From contig JAVBNE010000013.1 of NCBI GenBank assembly GCA_031551755.1, forward strand, positions 155,226 through 219,225: 64,000 nt of DNA, in the 5' to 3' direction. The position numbers and the translations under genes were made by a program. The notes below the pieces were generated by a model, which saw only the letters and a program-made list of their open reading frames with translations, ran no database searches and was not told the DNA's origin. Numbering within the stretch: position 1 is the stretch's first letter; every line of letters begins with the position of its first letter. The DNA comes from JAVBMU01 sp031551755. Lineage in GTDB: Bacteria; Actinomycetota; Actinomycetes; Actinomycetales; Cellulomonadaceae. Below are positions 54,121-63,845 of this stretch, piece after piece.

Positions 54121-54390
54121 ATCTCTTTTTGTGAGAAGGGTCACCGACGCGTATGTATCAGCGAATGCAAGGGGGAAAGCAGGGGTTCGGCAAGGCCAAA
54201 CCGTGATTGTAGGCATCAGATTCACATGGCAGGACCGCGATAGGGTGCACCAGGTCATCCGATGGAAGGCTGCGCTCAACGAGTTCGCCATCACCTTGGC
54301 CGGGCGCCTGACCGCTCAGTCACCCCCCGACCCACAACAGCCAGGTGGGTGTCGACGGCCGATGTAGCAGCCCGGATCATTGGAGCTTTC

Positions 54391-54894
54391 CTACGACCCT
54401 TGACCTCCCAGGGACGGGCCTTGAACACCGAGGGCCGCGGCAATCCGGTTCGCATTGTCGAGAGCTACCTGACGGTTGCTCTTCATGAACGCGAAGGTGC
54501 CCATCTCGATGAGTGGCATCTTTTTCTTTCCGTCCAGCACGAGTACTGGTGAAAAATTGTCTCGCCCCCGGCTCGTCGGGATCGACTCGATCGCGACCCG
54601 CGTGACATTCGAGAACCGGTGAGTGACCGGCATCGTCATATATTTGACGGATATCTGCGAACCCGACACCACAACCCCTGCGAAGAAAACGTACCGGACG
54701 AAGTAGAGCAGGAGAATCGCCGGTGGCAGCACCATGATGAAGTTGAGATCCGGCGTGGTGACGAGAACTATCAGAACCGCGACGAGCGCCGGCATTCCGA
54801 TGAACGCCAGGAGCCGGGCCTTGGGTGAGTGGAACCGGACTTTCCTGCTCGGCCCCGCAACGCTGCTGGGCTTCCCTGCCTCCGGCGATCCCAT
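54391..54894 (-). CDS. PH-like (bPH) domain membrane protein
   Basis: 167 residues from ATG 54894, preceded by GGGAGGG. Two TM helices (about 30-50 and 52-70) are followed by a beta-rich domain with VVSGSQISVKYMTMPVTHRF and VAIESIPTSRGRDNFSPVLV. It resembles the small bacterial PH-type membrane proteins. No known binding partner. It diverges from another PH-domain gene at 55.1 kb. Confidence 0.5.
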   Translation of the reverse strand: MGSPEAGKPSSVAGPSRKVRFHSPKARLLAFIGMPALVAVLIVLVTTPDLNFIMVLPPAILLLYFVRYVFFAGVVVSGSQISVKYMTMPVTHRFSNVTRVAIESIPTSRGRDNFSPVLVLDGKKKMPLIEMGTFAFMKSNRQVALDNANRIAAALGVQGPSLGGQGS

Positions 54895-55090
54895 CTGACC
54901 CTCCCGAGCTCCGTTGACGGTCGGCGACCGCGAGCATCGTACTGGTCGGTCCTCTCCCCGATCAACCACGAACAACGCTCGACTCGGAGCGAAACGAGCG
55001 CGCCGAAGGGCGAACCGCCCGCGGCCCGCGAACACCTGAACCCGACCCTCACGTACCTGGACTCCGCCCCAACGATGGCACGATGTCCTC

Positions 55091-55633
55091 ATGGGAATGA
55101 AGGAGAGCCACCTCGCCGAAGGAGAACACGTGGAGATGGCCCTCCACACCCACATCAAGGCACTAGCCGGGCCAATCCTGGCCGATACCTTGCTGGTCAT
55201 CGCGGTCGCCGCCTGCTGGATCTTCCTCAGCGACCAGCCGATCGTCTGTTGGATCGCGACCGGGATCGCCGTCATCGGCGTCGTCATCTTCTTCGTGGTG
55301 CCGCTGGCGAAGTGGCTGTCCTCCAGCTACGTGGTGACGAATAAACGGGTGGTTACCCGATCCGGCATCGTGACGAGGCGCGGCCGGGACATCCCGCTCT
55401 ACCGTATCAACGACGTCGCCACCGAGCAGGGCCCGATCGACCGACTCCTTGGTTGCGGCACCCTGGAGATCTCAGACGCCAGCGACGGCCCGGGCATGGT
55501 CTGGCATGACGTCCCGAATGTGGACCACGTGCAGGTACGTCTGCATGAGTTGCTCTTCGCCCACGACGACGGCTCCGACGACGGCGAGTTCCCACCCACA
55601 GAGCCCCCGCGGGTCGGTGGCACCCCAGCCTGA
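55091..55633 (+). CDS. PH-domain (bPH2) membrane protein
   Basis: 180 residues. Two TM helices (about 30-48 and 55-75) precede the bPH2 domain (SSSYVVTNKRVVTRSGIVTR, then RGRDIPLYRINDVATEQGPI, and LGCGTLEISDASD). YVVTNKRV is the YdbS/YdbT signature. The C-terminus is acidic and Pro-rich. Function in the family is not settled. No clear ribosome site at the ATG. Confidence 0.75.
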   Translation: MGMKESHLAEGEHVEMALHTHIKALAGPILADTLLVIAVAACWIFLSDQPIVCWIATGIAVIGVVIFFVVPLAKWLSSSYVVTNKRVVTRSGIVTRRGRDIPLYRINDVATEQGPIDRLLGCGTLEISDASDGPGMVWHDVPNVDHVQVRLHELLFAHDDGSDDGEFPPTEPPRVGGTPA

Positions 55634-55665
55634 GCCCAAACGCCGGCCGCCGCATGCGTGCGAAT

Positions 55666-56352
55666 CTATGCCAAGGACTCCACCTGCGCGCGTAGGTCGC
55701 CTTCCAGCGCCAACTCGCCTGAGGACGCCGCCGCCAGCAGTCGATCGGCCATGTCCGCCGCGAGATACGGGACCAACGACCGTTCGTGCCACGCCCCGAA
55801 CCAGTCGGCGATGGTCACCCCATGGTCGGGGCGCTTGACGACGGTCACCGTATCCCCCACCTGGATCTTTCCCGGCTTCAGCACCCGGAGATAGGCCCCG
55901 GTGCGGTTCGCCTGCGTGAACCGTTTGACCCAGCCGTCCAAACCGAGCCGCCGCGCAAACGTCGCACACGGCGTGCGGGGACACGTGACCTCCAGTTCGG
56001 TGCTGCCGATGGACCACCGCTCACCGATGACGGCGCGACTGACCTCGATCCCGGAGATGCGCAGGTTCTCCCCGAAAAGTCCCGGCTCGATCGGCCGGCC
56101 CAGCTCGGCTGCCCAATAGTCGGCGTCAGCCTGCCCATAGGCGTAAACGGCCTGATCCTCTCCTCCGTGGTTGGCCCGGTCGGCCTGCACATCCGCGTAC
56201 AGGCCCAGTCGTCGCACGGCGACCGGCTCTTCCACCGGCCGCTTGTCGATCGCGGTCACCCCGACCTTTCCCGGATCGGGCAGCAAAGCATGCACGCGAC
56301 AGACGGCAAGGATCTCACCCTGGCCCAGCACTGGTGCGGAACCGACAGTCAT
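55666..56352 (-). CDS. MOSC domain protein
   Basis: 228 residues. The N-terminal beta barrel contains AIDKRPVEEPVAVRRLGLYA, HGGEDQAVYAYGQADADYW, and FGENLRISGIEVSRAVIGER. The conserved cysteine of the MOSC pocket is in VTCPRTPCATFARRLG. The C-terminal YiiM-like extension follows. MOSC proteins handle molybdenum-cofactor sulfur or reduce N-hydroxylated bases. Single gene. Confidence 0.88.
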   Translation of the reverse strand: MTVGSAPVLGQGEILAVCRVHALLPDPGKVGVTAIDKRPVEEPVAVRRLGLYADVQADRANHGGEDQAVYAYGQADADYWAAELGRPIEPGLFGENLRISGIEVSRAVIGERWSIGSTELEVTCPRTPCATFARRLGLDGWVKRFTQANRTGAYLRVLKPGKIQVGDTVTVVKRPDHGVTIADWFGAWHERSLVPYLAADMADRLLAAASSGELALEGDLRAQVESLA

Positions 56353-56460
56353 GGGAGCGAGTCTTGCATGGTCCGGACACCCCAGATCTGTTGGGCCGAT
56401 CCATCGCTACAATGCCCCGTGCCGCCCGGAACACACCGGGCGCCGGATTTGGGAGACACC

Positions 56461-58005
56461 GTGGCATCCACCGGCTTGTTCCGCCGAAAGTCGATCGAGG
56501 CATCCTTAGCCTCCGTCGAAGACCCGGAACGGTCGCTCACCCGCGAGCTGACCGCCTGGGACCTGGCAGTCCTCGGTGTGGCCGTCGCGGTCGGCGCGGG
56601 TATCTTCTCGGTCGGGGCGAAGGCTTCCAGCCAGTTCGCCGGGCCGAGTGTCGTCTTGTCGTTCATCATCGCCTCGGTCGTCTGCGCCCTGGCGGTCATG
56701 TGCTATGCGGAGTTTGCCTCCGCACTGCCCGTCTCCGGCTCCGCGTACACGTTCTCGTACGCGACCATGGGTGAGCTGATCGCGTGGATCATCGGCTGGG
56801 ACCTGATCCTGGAGATGCTGCTCGCCGCCGCGGTGATCGCCAAGTACTGGGGCATCTACCTCGGTGATGCCTTTGGTCTATTCGGCGTGCACATCCCGAC
56901 GTCATTCGCCATCGGCCCCGTTGATTTCGACTGGGGACCAGCCCTCATCGTCGCGATCTTCACCACTCTCCTGGCCCTGGGTACGAAGCTCTCCACCCGG
57001 GTGAGCAGCGTGTTCACGATCATCAAGGTCGGCATCACGCTGTTCGTGATCGTAGCCGGGTTCTTCTACGTCAAGGCCGAGAACTACACACCGTTCATTC
57101 CGCCGTCGCAAGCGGCCCCGGAGAAGGGTTGGCTGCAGCAACCGTTCATCGCCTTCCTCACCGGGCAGGAGCCGACGATGTACGGGGTCCTCGGCCTCCT
57201 TTCCGGGGCGGCGCTGGTCTTTTTCGCCTTCATCGGCTTCGACGTCATCGCCACCACCGCCGAGGAAGTCAAGAATCCACAGCGCACACTGCCGCGTGGC
57301 ATCTTCGGCGGCCTGGCGATCGTCACCCTCCTATATATCTTGGTCACCCTGGTGGTCACCGGCATGGTGAAGTACGACCGCCTCCGCCCCGCCGCCATCG
57401 AGCAGACCGGGGACCCGAACGCATCCCCGAGCCTCACCACGGCGTTCTCTGAAGTCGGCGCCACCTGGGCCGGGAAGGTGATCTCCATCGGGATCCTGGT
57501 CGGGCTCACGACGGTCATCATGGTGCTGCTGCTCGGGCTGACTCGGATCGTCTTTGCGATGAGCCGCGACGGGCTGCTACCGCGGGGGATGTCGCGGACC
57601 TCGCACAGGTACCACACCCCGATCCGCCTCCAGATCGGCCTGGGTGCCATCGTGGCGCTGATCGCAGCACTGTTCAACGCGGACATCCTGGAAGAGATGA
57701 TCAACATCGGCACGCTGTCGGCCTTCGTGCTGGTGTGTCTCGGGGTGCCGATCCTGCGCCGCATCCGACCGGACGTGAAACGCAGCTTCCGTGTTCCGTT
57801 GTCGCCCGTGCTGCCGATCGTGGCGGCGGTCGCCTGCCTGTGGCTGATGACCAACCTGGCCGTCGAGACGTGGATCCGCTTCGGCGTCTGGGTCGTCGTC
57901 GGCCTCGTCATCTACGCCGCCTACGGCTACCGGCACAGCGTCGCGGGCCGCGAGGCGCGGGTGGCGGCCACGTCCGGGACCGGAACGGAAACCGACGTGC
58001 AGTAG
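56461..58005 (+). CDS. APC family amino acid permease (cationic amino acid type)
   Basis: 514 residues from a GTG at 56461 after GGGAG; a TACAAT -10-like element is at 56408-56413. The protein has the CAT-type start SLTRELTAWDLAVLGVAVAV, the GAGIFSV unwound helix, SGSAYTFSYATMGELIAWII, and VFFAFIGFDVIATTAEEVKN. About 13-14 TM helices. It probably imports cationic or branched amino acids. Separate from cycA. Confidence 0.88.
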   Translation: MASTGLFRRKSIEASLASVEDPERSLTRELTAWDLAVLGVAVAVGAGIFSVGAKASSQFAGPSVVLSFIIASVVCALAVMCYAEFASALPVSGSAYTFSYATMGELIAWIIGWDLILEMLLAAAVIAKYWGIYLGDAFGLFGVHIPTSFAIGPVDFDWGPALIVAIFTTLLALGTKLSTRVSSVFTIIKVGITLFVIVAGFFYVKAENYTPFIPPSQAAPEKGWLQQPFIAFLTGQEPTMYGVLGLLSGAALVFFAFIGFDVIATTAEEVKNPQRTLPRGIFGGLAIVTLLYILVTLVVTGMVKYDRLRPAAIEQTGDPNASPSLTTAFSEVGATWAGKVISIGILVGLTTVIMVLLLGLTRIVFAMSRDGLLPRGMSRTSHRYHTPIRLQIGLGAIVALIAALFNADILEEMINIGTLSAFVLVCLGVPILRRIRPDVKRSFRVPLSPVLPIVAAVACLWLMTNLAVETWIRFGVWVVVGLVIYAAYGYRHSVAGREARVAATSGTGTETDVQ

Positions 58006-58141
58006 GCGCGGGACCTAACACCGCAATCCACATAGCCGGTCGGGGTTCGGCATGCGGGTGGTGGCTCCACCGCCTAGAGGATCACCTGCTGGTCCGTCCA
58101 TACTTGCCCAGAACCCACGGCGCCAGTCAGCTGCGGTGGGC

Positions 58142-58987
58142 TCATCGGCCGTCGGCTCGTTGCCAGCGGAAGGTGCGGATCGCGACGATCGCACCCGCGA
58201 CCAGCCACACCAGCAGGACTGCCGCGGTCAGACCGTGTTGCCACGAGCCGCCGACCTCAAGGGCTCTGGCGTCGTCCGGCAGGAAGACCGAACGCATGGA
58301 CTGCGCCATCCACTTGAGCGGGAAGGCGGCGGCAACGTTCTGCATCCATGCGGGCAGCTGATCGAACTGGAAGAACACCCCGGAGATGAACTGGAGAACC
58401 AGCACCGGCGGAAGCACCAGAGCAGTCGCCGAGCGACCGGACTTGATCAGCACCGAGTAGGCGATGCCCAGCACCGTACCGCAGGCGGCCGAGAGCAGGA
58501 ACGTCCAGGCGAACGTCACCCAGCTACCGGGATCCACGGGCATCGGCACATCGAAAGCGGTAGCGGCGAGTAGCAGCAGCAGCGCGACCTGTGCCACCGA
58601 GGTCACCAGCACCAACCAAACCTTGCCCAAGAAGTAGGAGGCCGCCGGCATCGGTGTGGAGCGCAACCGCTTCAAGGAGCCGTCATCGCGCTCCTGCGCG
58701 ATCCACGTCGCCACCGACTGGAAACTCGTGAGCATCAGCCCGGTCGCGATCATCCCGGGAAGGAAGTATTGCGGGAAACCTACGTGCCCGCCGGCACCGA
58801 AGTCGATGGTCTGGTCAGCAAAAACGGAGGCGAAGATCCCGAGCATCAGTATGGGGTAGGCGAAGATGAACACCACGGCAGCCCCCTCGCGGAAGAACTG
58901 CCGGAGTTCGATCCCGCCCCGGGCCAGTCCGACGGCCCAGGTCGACGGCAGGCGGGTGAGCGGTGGGGTGGCGGCGGGGGCGGTCAT
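58142..58987 (-). CDS. ABC-2 type transporter permease
   Basis: 281 residues, overlapping the ATPase gene by four bases (ATGA). Six TM helices; the ABC-2 signature region SVATWIAQERDDGSLKRLRS and TPMPAASYFLGKVWLV is present. Partner of the adjacent ATPase, giving a second DrrAB-like exporter in the window. Substrate unknown. No regulator adjacent. Confidence 0.88.
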   Translation of the reverse strand: MTAPAATPPLTRLPSTWAVGLARGGIELRQFFREGAAVVFIFAYPILMLGIFASVFADQTIDFGAGGHVGFPQYFLPGMIATGLMLTSFQSVATWIAQERDDGSLKRLRSTPMPAASYFLGKVWLVLVTSVAQVALLLLLAATAFDVPMPVDPGSWVTFAWTFLLSAACGTVLGIAYSVLIKSGRSATALVLPPVLVLQFISGVFFQFDQLPAWMQNVAAAFPLKWMAQSMRSVFLPDDARALEVGGSWQHGLTAAVLLVWLVAGAIVAIRTFRWQRADGR

Positions 58988-59901
58988 CGCGAATCTCCGA
59001 CAGACGTGGCGGCGGTGGTCTCGGCGGCGGACGTGGTGGGCTCGGCGAGAAGTTCCAGATAGACATCCTCGAGCGTCGGCCGGGTCACGGTAAGGTCCGG
59101 GATCTGGACGTGCCCGGCAGCCCGCATCCGCTCGGCCAGGGCCACAACGATCGCGGTCGGATCCGCGGTGCGCTCCTCAACGGCCCGCCCGCCCTCGGTC
59201 CAGCGGACGATCGCTTGGTGCCGCAAGTCCCCTCCGAGCCGATCAGGGGTGTCCAACGCGATCACCCGTCCGCGGTCGATGACGGCAACACGATCCGCAA
59301 GCGCCGCGGCCTCGTCGAGGTAGTGGGTAGTCAACAAGATGGTCGCACCCTCACCCCGGATGGCGCGGATGAGATCCCAGAACGCCCGTCTGGCAACTGG
59401 GTCGAATCCGGTGGTGGGCTCGTCGAGGAACAGCAGTTCCGGGCGGCCCACGATGGCGAGCGCGATCTCGAGCCGTCGGCGCTGTCCGCCCGAAAGCGTC
59501 CGGATTCGAGCACCGGCCTTCTCTCGGAGGCCCACGAGGTCGATGGCCTCCTGGGGATCACGCGGCGCTGGGTAGTAGCGCGCGAAGTGCCCGACCATCT
59601 CGGAGACGGTCAACTCGGGTTTGTCCGCCCCGTCCTGGAGCACGATACCGAGGCGGGCGCGCCAGCGACGGTCCCCCCGGGCCGGGTCGGTGCCGAGAAC
59701 AGCGACCGAACCGGAGCTGCGCGGGCGAAACCCCTCCAGGATCTCGACGGTGGTGGTCTTACCGGCACCGTTAGGACCGAGGATGGCGAAGATCTCCCCG
59801 CGGACGATAGTCAGATCCAGGCCGCGCACCGCGTTGAGTTCCCCGTAGCTCTTTTGCAGCGCCCTGACCTCAATAACCTGCACGGTCGAAGACGATGTCA
59901 T
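58984..59901 (-). CDS. ABC transporter ATP-binding protein
   Basis: 305 residues; GGGAGGG precedes the ATG. Walker A ILGPNGAGKTTTVEILEGF, signature TLSGGQRRRLEIALAIVG, Walker B LLFLDEPTTGFDP, switch His LLTTHYLDEAAALADRV. C-terminal extension ends VTRPTLEDVYLELL, the DrrA-type domain. First gene of a two-gene exporter operon. Confidence 0.92.
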   Translation of the reverse strand: MTSSSTVQVIEVRALQKSYGELNAVRGLDLTIVRGEIFAILGPNGAGKTTTVEILEGFRPRSSGSVAVLGTDPARGDRRWRARLGIVLQDGADKPELTVSEMVGHFARYYPAPRDPQEAIDLVGLREKAGARIRTLSGGQRRRLEIALAIVGRPELLFLDEPTTGFDPVARRAFWDLIRAIRGEGATILLTTHYLDEAAALADRVAVIDRGRVIALDTPDRLGGDLRHQAIVRWTEGGRAVEERTADPTAIVVALAERMRAAGHVQIPDLTVTRPTLEDVYLELLAEPTTSAAETTAATSVGDSR

Positions 59902-60095
59902 GGCTCAACCCTCCCGGGAGAAGTCCCCTGGCCGCAACACCCGGGTTGAACTCCGGTTCCACCGGTCGGCGGACGACCGCCCATGTACACCTGTTCCATT
60001 TTGTTGCCCGCACCCAGAGGATTGGCCGATTCGGGACCTAGGTAATTTACACAACTCTACTTTTGTCCCCCCTTTATGGAACGTCCCCGGCGCTC

Positions 60096-60123
60096 TTGCA
60101 CTGCCTTGCAGCGGGTGTAGCCT
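60096..60123 (+). promoter_or_regulatory. Promoter of the two-TM protein gene
   Basis: TTGCAC (60096-60101) and TAGCCT (60118-60123) with a 16-base spacer. This is the clearest promoter-like pair in the 59902-60254 gap, about 130 bases upstream of the gene, leaving a leader with no recognised riboswitch. Confidence 0.4.
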
Positions 60124-60254
60124 GAAGTCAGGTTCATGCGAATGAATCGACTGCAAAGGCGCGTTGATGTCGCTTCACCAATCCGCCGTCGACAGTCTTT
60201 GCGTACCAACAATGCGGCCGCCACCTTGGGCCGCTCGAGAGATGGAGCATCACC

Positions 60255-60776
60255 ATGACCCGCAAGACCGGACTCGCAGCACGAATCCTCTCGATTCTCG
60301 TGCTTGTCGGCGGTGTCGTCCTACTCGTGACCGGCGCGATCGCCTGGAACATGGTCTCTTCGGAGCTGTCCGACCAGAAGATCAACGTCGCGGAGGAAGG
60401 CCAGAAGGCCAACTACGCAAACGGCCCGTTCGATGCACTTTCGCAGATCGACCTGATCAAGGAACACACGGCCACCGGGATCGAGAACATGGGCTTTCCC
60501 GCAGGCACCGTGTACACCGATGTCGAGATGCCCGACTCGGCAGAACTAGCCGCCTGCAAGGCGGATAAAACCGTGGCAGACGACTGTGGTGAGTTGATCA
60601 AGAATGACGCCGCACGCGCCTTCTTCGACAACTCGAACTTCAAGCAAGCCTCCCTGTACACCTCGGTACTCGCCTTCGGAGTCGCTGCCCTCGTCATGGG
60701 CACGGGAGTGCTGATGCTCCTGCTCGGAGTGCGCGGGCTCCTACCCGTCGCAGGCCGCGAGACCGCTCGGGCCTGA
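60255..60776 (+). CDS. Two-TM membrane protein, extracytoplasmic domain between helices
   Basis: 173 residues. TM helices at about 12-32 and 135-160 enclose a 100-residue polar domain with two cysteines near 100-112. Homologues in actinobacteria are often labelled aromatic ring-opening dioxygenase LigA, but no catalytic motif of that enzyme is present, so that name is rejected here. Function unknown. Confidence 0.65.
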   Translation: MTRKTGLAARILSILVLVGGVVLLVTGAIAWNMVSSELSDQKINVAEEGQKANYANGPFDALSQIDLIKEHTATGIENMGFPAGTVYTDVEMPDSAELAACKADKTVADDCGELIKNDAARAFFDNSNFKQASLYTSVLAFGVAALVMGTGVLMLLLGVRGLLPVAGRETARA

Positions 60777-60865
60777 GTCCACCTGGCCGGATCCGGCCTC
60801 GGCGCGCGACCGCCGCCCCCAACCGGAGGCGGCGGTCGCTGTCCCATCCGTCCGCTTCGCCGCAC

Positions 60866-60893
60866 TAACCTACGCCTCCGTAGGCGTAGGTTA
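60866..60893. promoter_or_regulatory. Operator overlapping the start of the acyl-CoA ligase gene
   Basis: TAACCTACGCC (60866-60876) and GGCGTAGGTTA (60883-60893) form a perfect 11-bp inverted repeat with a 6-base spacer. It contains CCTACGCCTCCGTAG (60869-60883), one base different from the third unit of the bkd operator. TAGGTT (60887-60892) fits a -10 element five bases before the ATG, so a repressor would cover the promoter of a probably leaderless mRNA. Confidence 0.65.
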
Positions 60894-60897
60894 CGGT

Positions 60898-62634
60898 ATG
60901 GCTATGAGCTTCCTCGAGGCGCGACCGTGGCTGGCCCACTACACCGACGGAGTCCCTGCTACCGTCGACGTCCCTGAGCAGCCAGTGACCGCCGCACTCG
61001 ATGACGCCGCCCGTCGATGGCCGAACCGAATCGCCTTGGATTTCTTCGGTGCCACCACCACCTACGCCCAGCTCCACGAGCAAGCCGAGCGCGCATCCGC
61101 CGCTCTGTGGGAACTCGGTGTTCGGCCCGGCCATCGCTTGGCCCTGGTTCTGCCGAACTGCGCCACCCACGTCGTCGCCTTCTTCGGGGCTCTGCGGCTG
61201 GGTGCCGTGGTGGTCGAACACAACCCGACCTACACCGCCGACGAGTTGGCCCACCAGCTGGCCGACTCCGGCGCGACCGTGGCCCTAGTGTGGACGAAGG
61301 CCGTCGCCGCGGTCATCGAAGCTCAACCCCGGACCGGCGTCGAACACGTCGTAGCGGTCGATCTGGCCCGCGATTTGCCGACCAGGTCTCGGCTCGCCCT
61401 ACGACTGCCGATCGCCAAGGCCCGCACTCTGCGGGAGTCTATGTGCGCCCCCGTCCCGCCCGGCATCCCGCTGTGGCATGAGCTGACGGCCGACCCAGCG
61501 CCGCGGCCGGACTCCCCCGCGCCCACCGCTGACGACATCGCCCTGCTCCAGTACACCGGCGGCACCACCGGTGTCCCGAAGGGCGCCGTCCTCACCCACC
61601 GCAACCTGGTGGCTAATACCGTCCAGGGCAATGCCTGGGTCCGATTCCGCGAGGGCGCGGACACGGTCTACGGGGTACTGCCGTTCTTCCACGCTTTTGG
61701 CCTCACCTTGTGCCTGACCCTGCCCGCGCTGATCGGCGCCACCCTGGTGATCTTCCCGAAGTTCGACCCGGCTGCCTTCATCGCCGCCCAACGCCGACGG
61801 CCGGCCACCTTCCTGCCCGCCGTCGCCCCGATGCTGGACCGGATCGTCGACGCCGCCGCCGATCGTCATTGCGCCCTGTCGTCGATCCGGCTGTCGTTCC
61901 TCGGCGCCATGCCGGTCACCGCGGAGACGGCCGCCCGCTGGGAAGAGGCCACCGGCGGGCTGCTGATCGAGGGCTACGGCATGACCGAGTGCTCCCCGGT
62001 GGCGTTGGGCAACCCCTGTTCGCCTGACCGGCGACCCGGAACGCTTGGGCTGCCCTTCCCCTCTACCGACATCCGCGTGGTGGACGCCGACGACCCGACA
62101 CAGGACATCGAACCGGACGAGAACGGGGTGCTGCACGGCGAATTGCTGATCCGCGGGCCTCAGGTCTTCCAGGGCTACTGGAACCAACCCGAGGAGACGG
62201 CCGGTCAGCTCCTTGACGGCGGCTGGCTGCGCACGGGCGACATCGTCGCAGTGGACCCCAGCGGCAACGCGACCCTCATCGACCGCATCAAGGAGATGAT
62301 CATCACCGGCGGTTTCAAGGTCTACCCCTCGCAGGTCGAAGACCATCTGCGCGGGATGCCGGGAGTGCGTGACGTCGCGGTCGTCGGACTGCCCGGGCGC
62401 GGTTCTGACGAACATGTAGCGGCGGTTGTCGTCCTGGATGAGGCACCCACCGACCAGGAGGGCTCGTGGACGCCGCTGAGCCTCGAGTCGGTGCGCGCTT
62501 GGGGAGAGAAGCGGCTGGCCCGCTATGCGCTACCCCGTTCAGTCACCTTCGTTTCTGAACTCCCCCGCTCCCAGATCGGCAAGGTCATGCGCCGCACGGT
62601 CCGGGCCGACCTGCTCCGCACTGAGGCGTCCTGA
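60898..62634 (+). CDS. fadD: Long-chain fatty acid-CoA ligase
   Basis: 578 residues from ATG 60898 (a second ATG two codons on is possible). No ribosome site. Adenylation signatures: LLQYTGGTTGVPKGAVLTHR, GYGMTECSPV, GGWLRTGDIV, DRIKEMIITGGFKVYPSQVE, and the catalytic lysine in LPRSQIGKVMRR. It activates fatty acids to acyl-CoA. Its operator links it to the branched-chain oxoacid operon. No beta-oxidation genes adjacent. Confidence 0.9.
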   Translation: MAMSFLEARPWLAHYTDGVPATVDVPEQPVTAALDDAARRWPNRIALDFFGATTTYAQLHEQAERASAALWELGVRPGHRLALVLPNCATHVVAFFGALRLGAVVVEHNPTYTADELAHQLADSGATVALVWTKAVAAVIEAQPRTGVEHVVAVDLARDLPTRSRLALRLPIAKARTLRESMCAPVPPGIPLWHELTADPAPRPDSPAPTADDIALLQYTGGTTGVPKGAVLTHRNLVANTVQGNAWVRFREGADTVYGVLPFFHAFGLTLCLTLPALIGATLVIFPKFDPAAFIAAQRRRPATFLPAVAPMLDRIVDAAADRHCALSSIRLSFLGAMPVTAETAARWEEATGGLLIEGYGMTECSPVALGNPCSPDRRPGTLGLPFPSTDIRVVDADDPTQDIEPDENGVLHGELLIRGPQVFQGYWNQPEETAGQLLDGGWLRTGDIVAVDPSGNATLIDRIKEMIITGGFKVYPSQVEDHLRGMPGVRDVAVVGLPGRGSDEHVAAVVVLDEAPTDQEGSWTPLSLESVRAWGEKRLARYALPRSVTFVSELPRSQIGKVMRRTVRADLLRTEAS

Positions 62635-62758
62635 TTGCTTCGGATGCCGAGGTCAGGTGTTCTGACCGACGCCGGGCGACTAGGGTCGAACCCCATAGGC
62701 GCGGTTGACCGCGGCTCGTCGACCGGATGGGCCGCACCGAGATACAAGGAACGCGGCA

Positions 62759-63676
62759 ATGGCTTGGACCTTCAACCCTCCTCCCGGCTGGGAAACACCA
62801 CCCCCTGGATGGCGGCCGGAACCGTCATGGACACCGCCCCGGGACTGGCCACCTGCCCCGGCTGACTGGGCGATGTGGGTGGACCCGGAGACCGGCGCCG
62901 TGGCCCGTGGTCTGAGCGACCCCGGTGACCCCCGTTCGACGTTGGAGATCCCGGCGGTCGCGCCCGCACCTGCTTTAGATGAAGCGGCGAGGGGGCGGCA
63001 GGATGTGGCGTCGGCAACGGTTTCGCCCGTCATCCCGCTGCCGCCGGGCACGCCACCGGCCGCCGTTCCGTTGGGCGCGACACAGGTGTTGCCTGCCCAA
63101 GCCGTTGCCGGACATGCACCCGTGCAGATGACGCTGCCGGTGGCCCTCGACCCCGCTACCCAGACCGGGCCGAAGCGCCGCCGTTGGGTGCCGCTGGCGG
63201 CGGCGGCAGCCGCGCTGGTGATTGGCTTCGCGCTCGGCAACATCGGTTCCGGCGACGATAAGGCCGAGGCGCGGGCGCTGTTGGCTTCGGCGGAGTCAGC
63301 GGACGACAGCGCCCAGGCCGCTAAGGCGGAGGTCACGAAAGCGCAGGCGGATTTGGCGGCCCAGAAGGCCGCCCTGGAGAAGCAGGCCGCCGACCTGGCC
63401 GCGCGCGAGAACGCGGTGAAGTCCTCCGAGTCGGGGCTCGCCGAGCGGGTCGCGGCAGTCGAAGAGCGCGAAGCAGCGGCAGCCGCGAAGACCGAGGACT
63501 TCGAGGACTCGAAAGACGACCGGGTCGGGTTCCTCAAACCGCAGGACAGCACTGACGTCTCCTACCGCAATTGTGCCGAGGTTCGCGCGGCCGGTGCCGC
63601 GCCGCTGTATCGGGGCAGCCCGGGCTACAGCAGCAAACTAGACCGCGACGGCGACGGGGTGGCCTGCGAACGGTAG
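62759..63676 (+). CDS. Single-pass protein with C-terminal excalibur calcium-binding domain
   Basis: 305 residues from ATG 62759, after CAAGGAA at seven bases. N-terminal 120 residues are Pro/Trp-rich (WTFNPPPGWETPPPGWRPEP). One TM helix near 162-180. A coiled coil runs about 190-260 (Ala/Glu/Lys-rich). The last 40 residues are an excalibur domain: YRNCAEVRAAG, LYRGSPGYSS and DRDGDGVACE. It likely sits at the cell surface and binds calcium; role unknown. Confidence 0.82.
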   Translation: MAWTFNPPPGWETPPPGWRPEPSWTPPRDWPPAPADWAMWVDPETGAVARGLSDPGDPRSTLEIPAVAPAPALDEAARGRQDVASATVSPVIPLPPGTPPAAVPLGATQVLPAQAVAGHAPVQMTLPVALDPATQTGPKRRRWVPLAAAAAALVIGFALGNIGSGDDKAEARALLASAESADDSAQAAKAEVTKAQADLAAQKAALEKQAADLAARENAVKSSESGLAERVAAVEEREAAAAAKTEDFEDSKDDRVGFLKPQDSTDVSYRNCAEVRAAGAAPLYRGSPGYSSKLDRDGDGVACER

Positions 63677-63785
63677 TCGGGGTCCGGGTTGGGTGGGTGG
63701 ACTCCCAGAGGAGTTCGGATCTGGCGGGGTAGCCGGAGTAGATCGCTTCACGGACCTCGTCGGCGAGGTTCTCAGGGGGTCGCCT

Positions 63786-63825
63786 GTCAGACTTTGTGGC
63801 AGGGTCCGTTGCTTGCGGGTCTGAC
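63786..63825. repeat. Short inverted repeat at the presumed left end of an insertion sequence
   Basis: GTCAGAC (63786-63792) and GTCTGAC (63819-63825) are inverse copies, just upstream of the transposase-like gene. They may lie in the left end of the element; the right end is outside the window. Confidence 0.35.
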
Positions 63826-63845
63826 CTGTGAGGAGTCTGATCGTC

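Noticed and set aside
54131..54367. Small ORFs in the gap between the peptide gene and the PH protein
   Set aside because: No ribosome site or recognisable protein; overlaps the peptide promoter region.
60255..60776. Aromatic ring-opening dioxygenase LigA
   Set aside because: The usual database name has no support; the protein is two TM helices with a polar loop and no catalytic motif.
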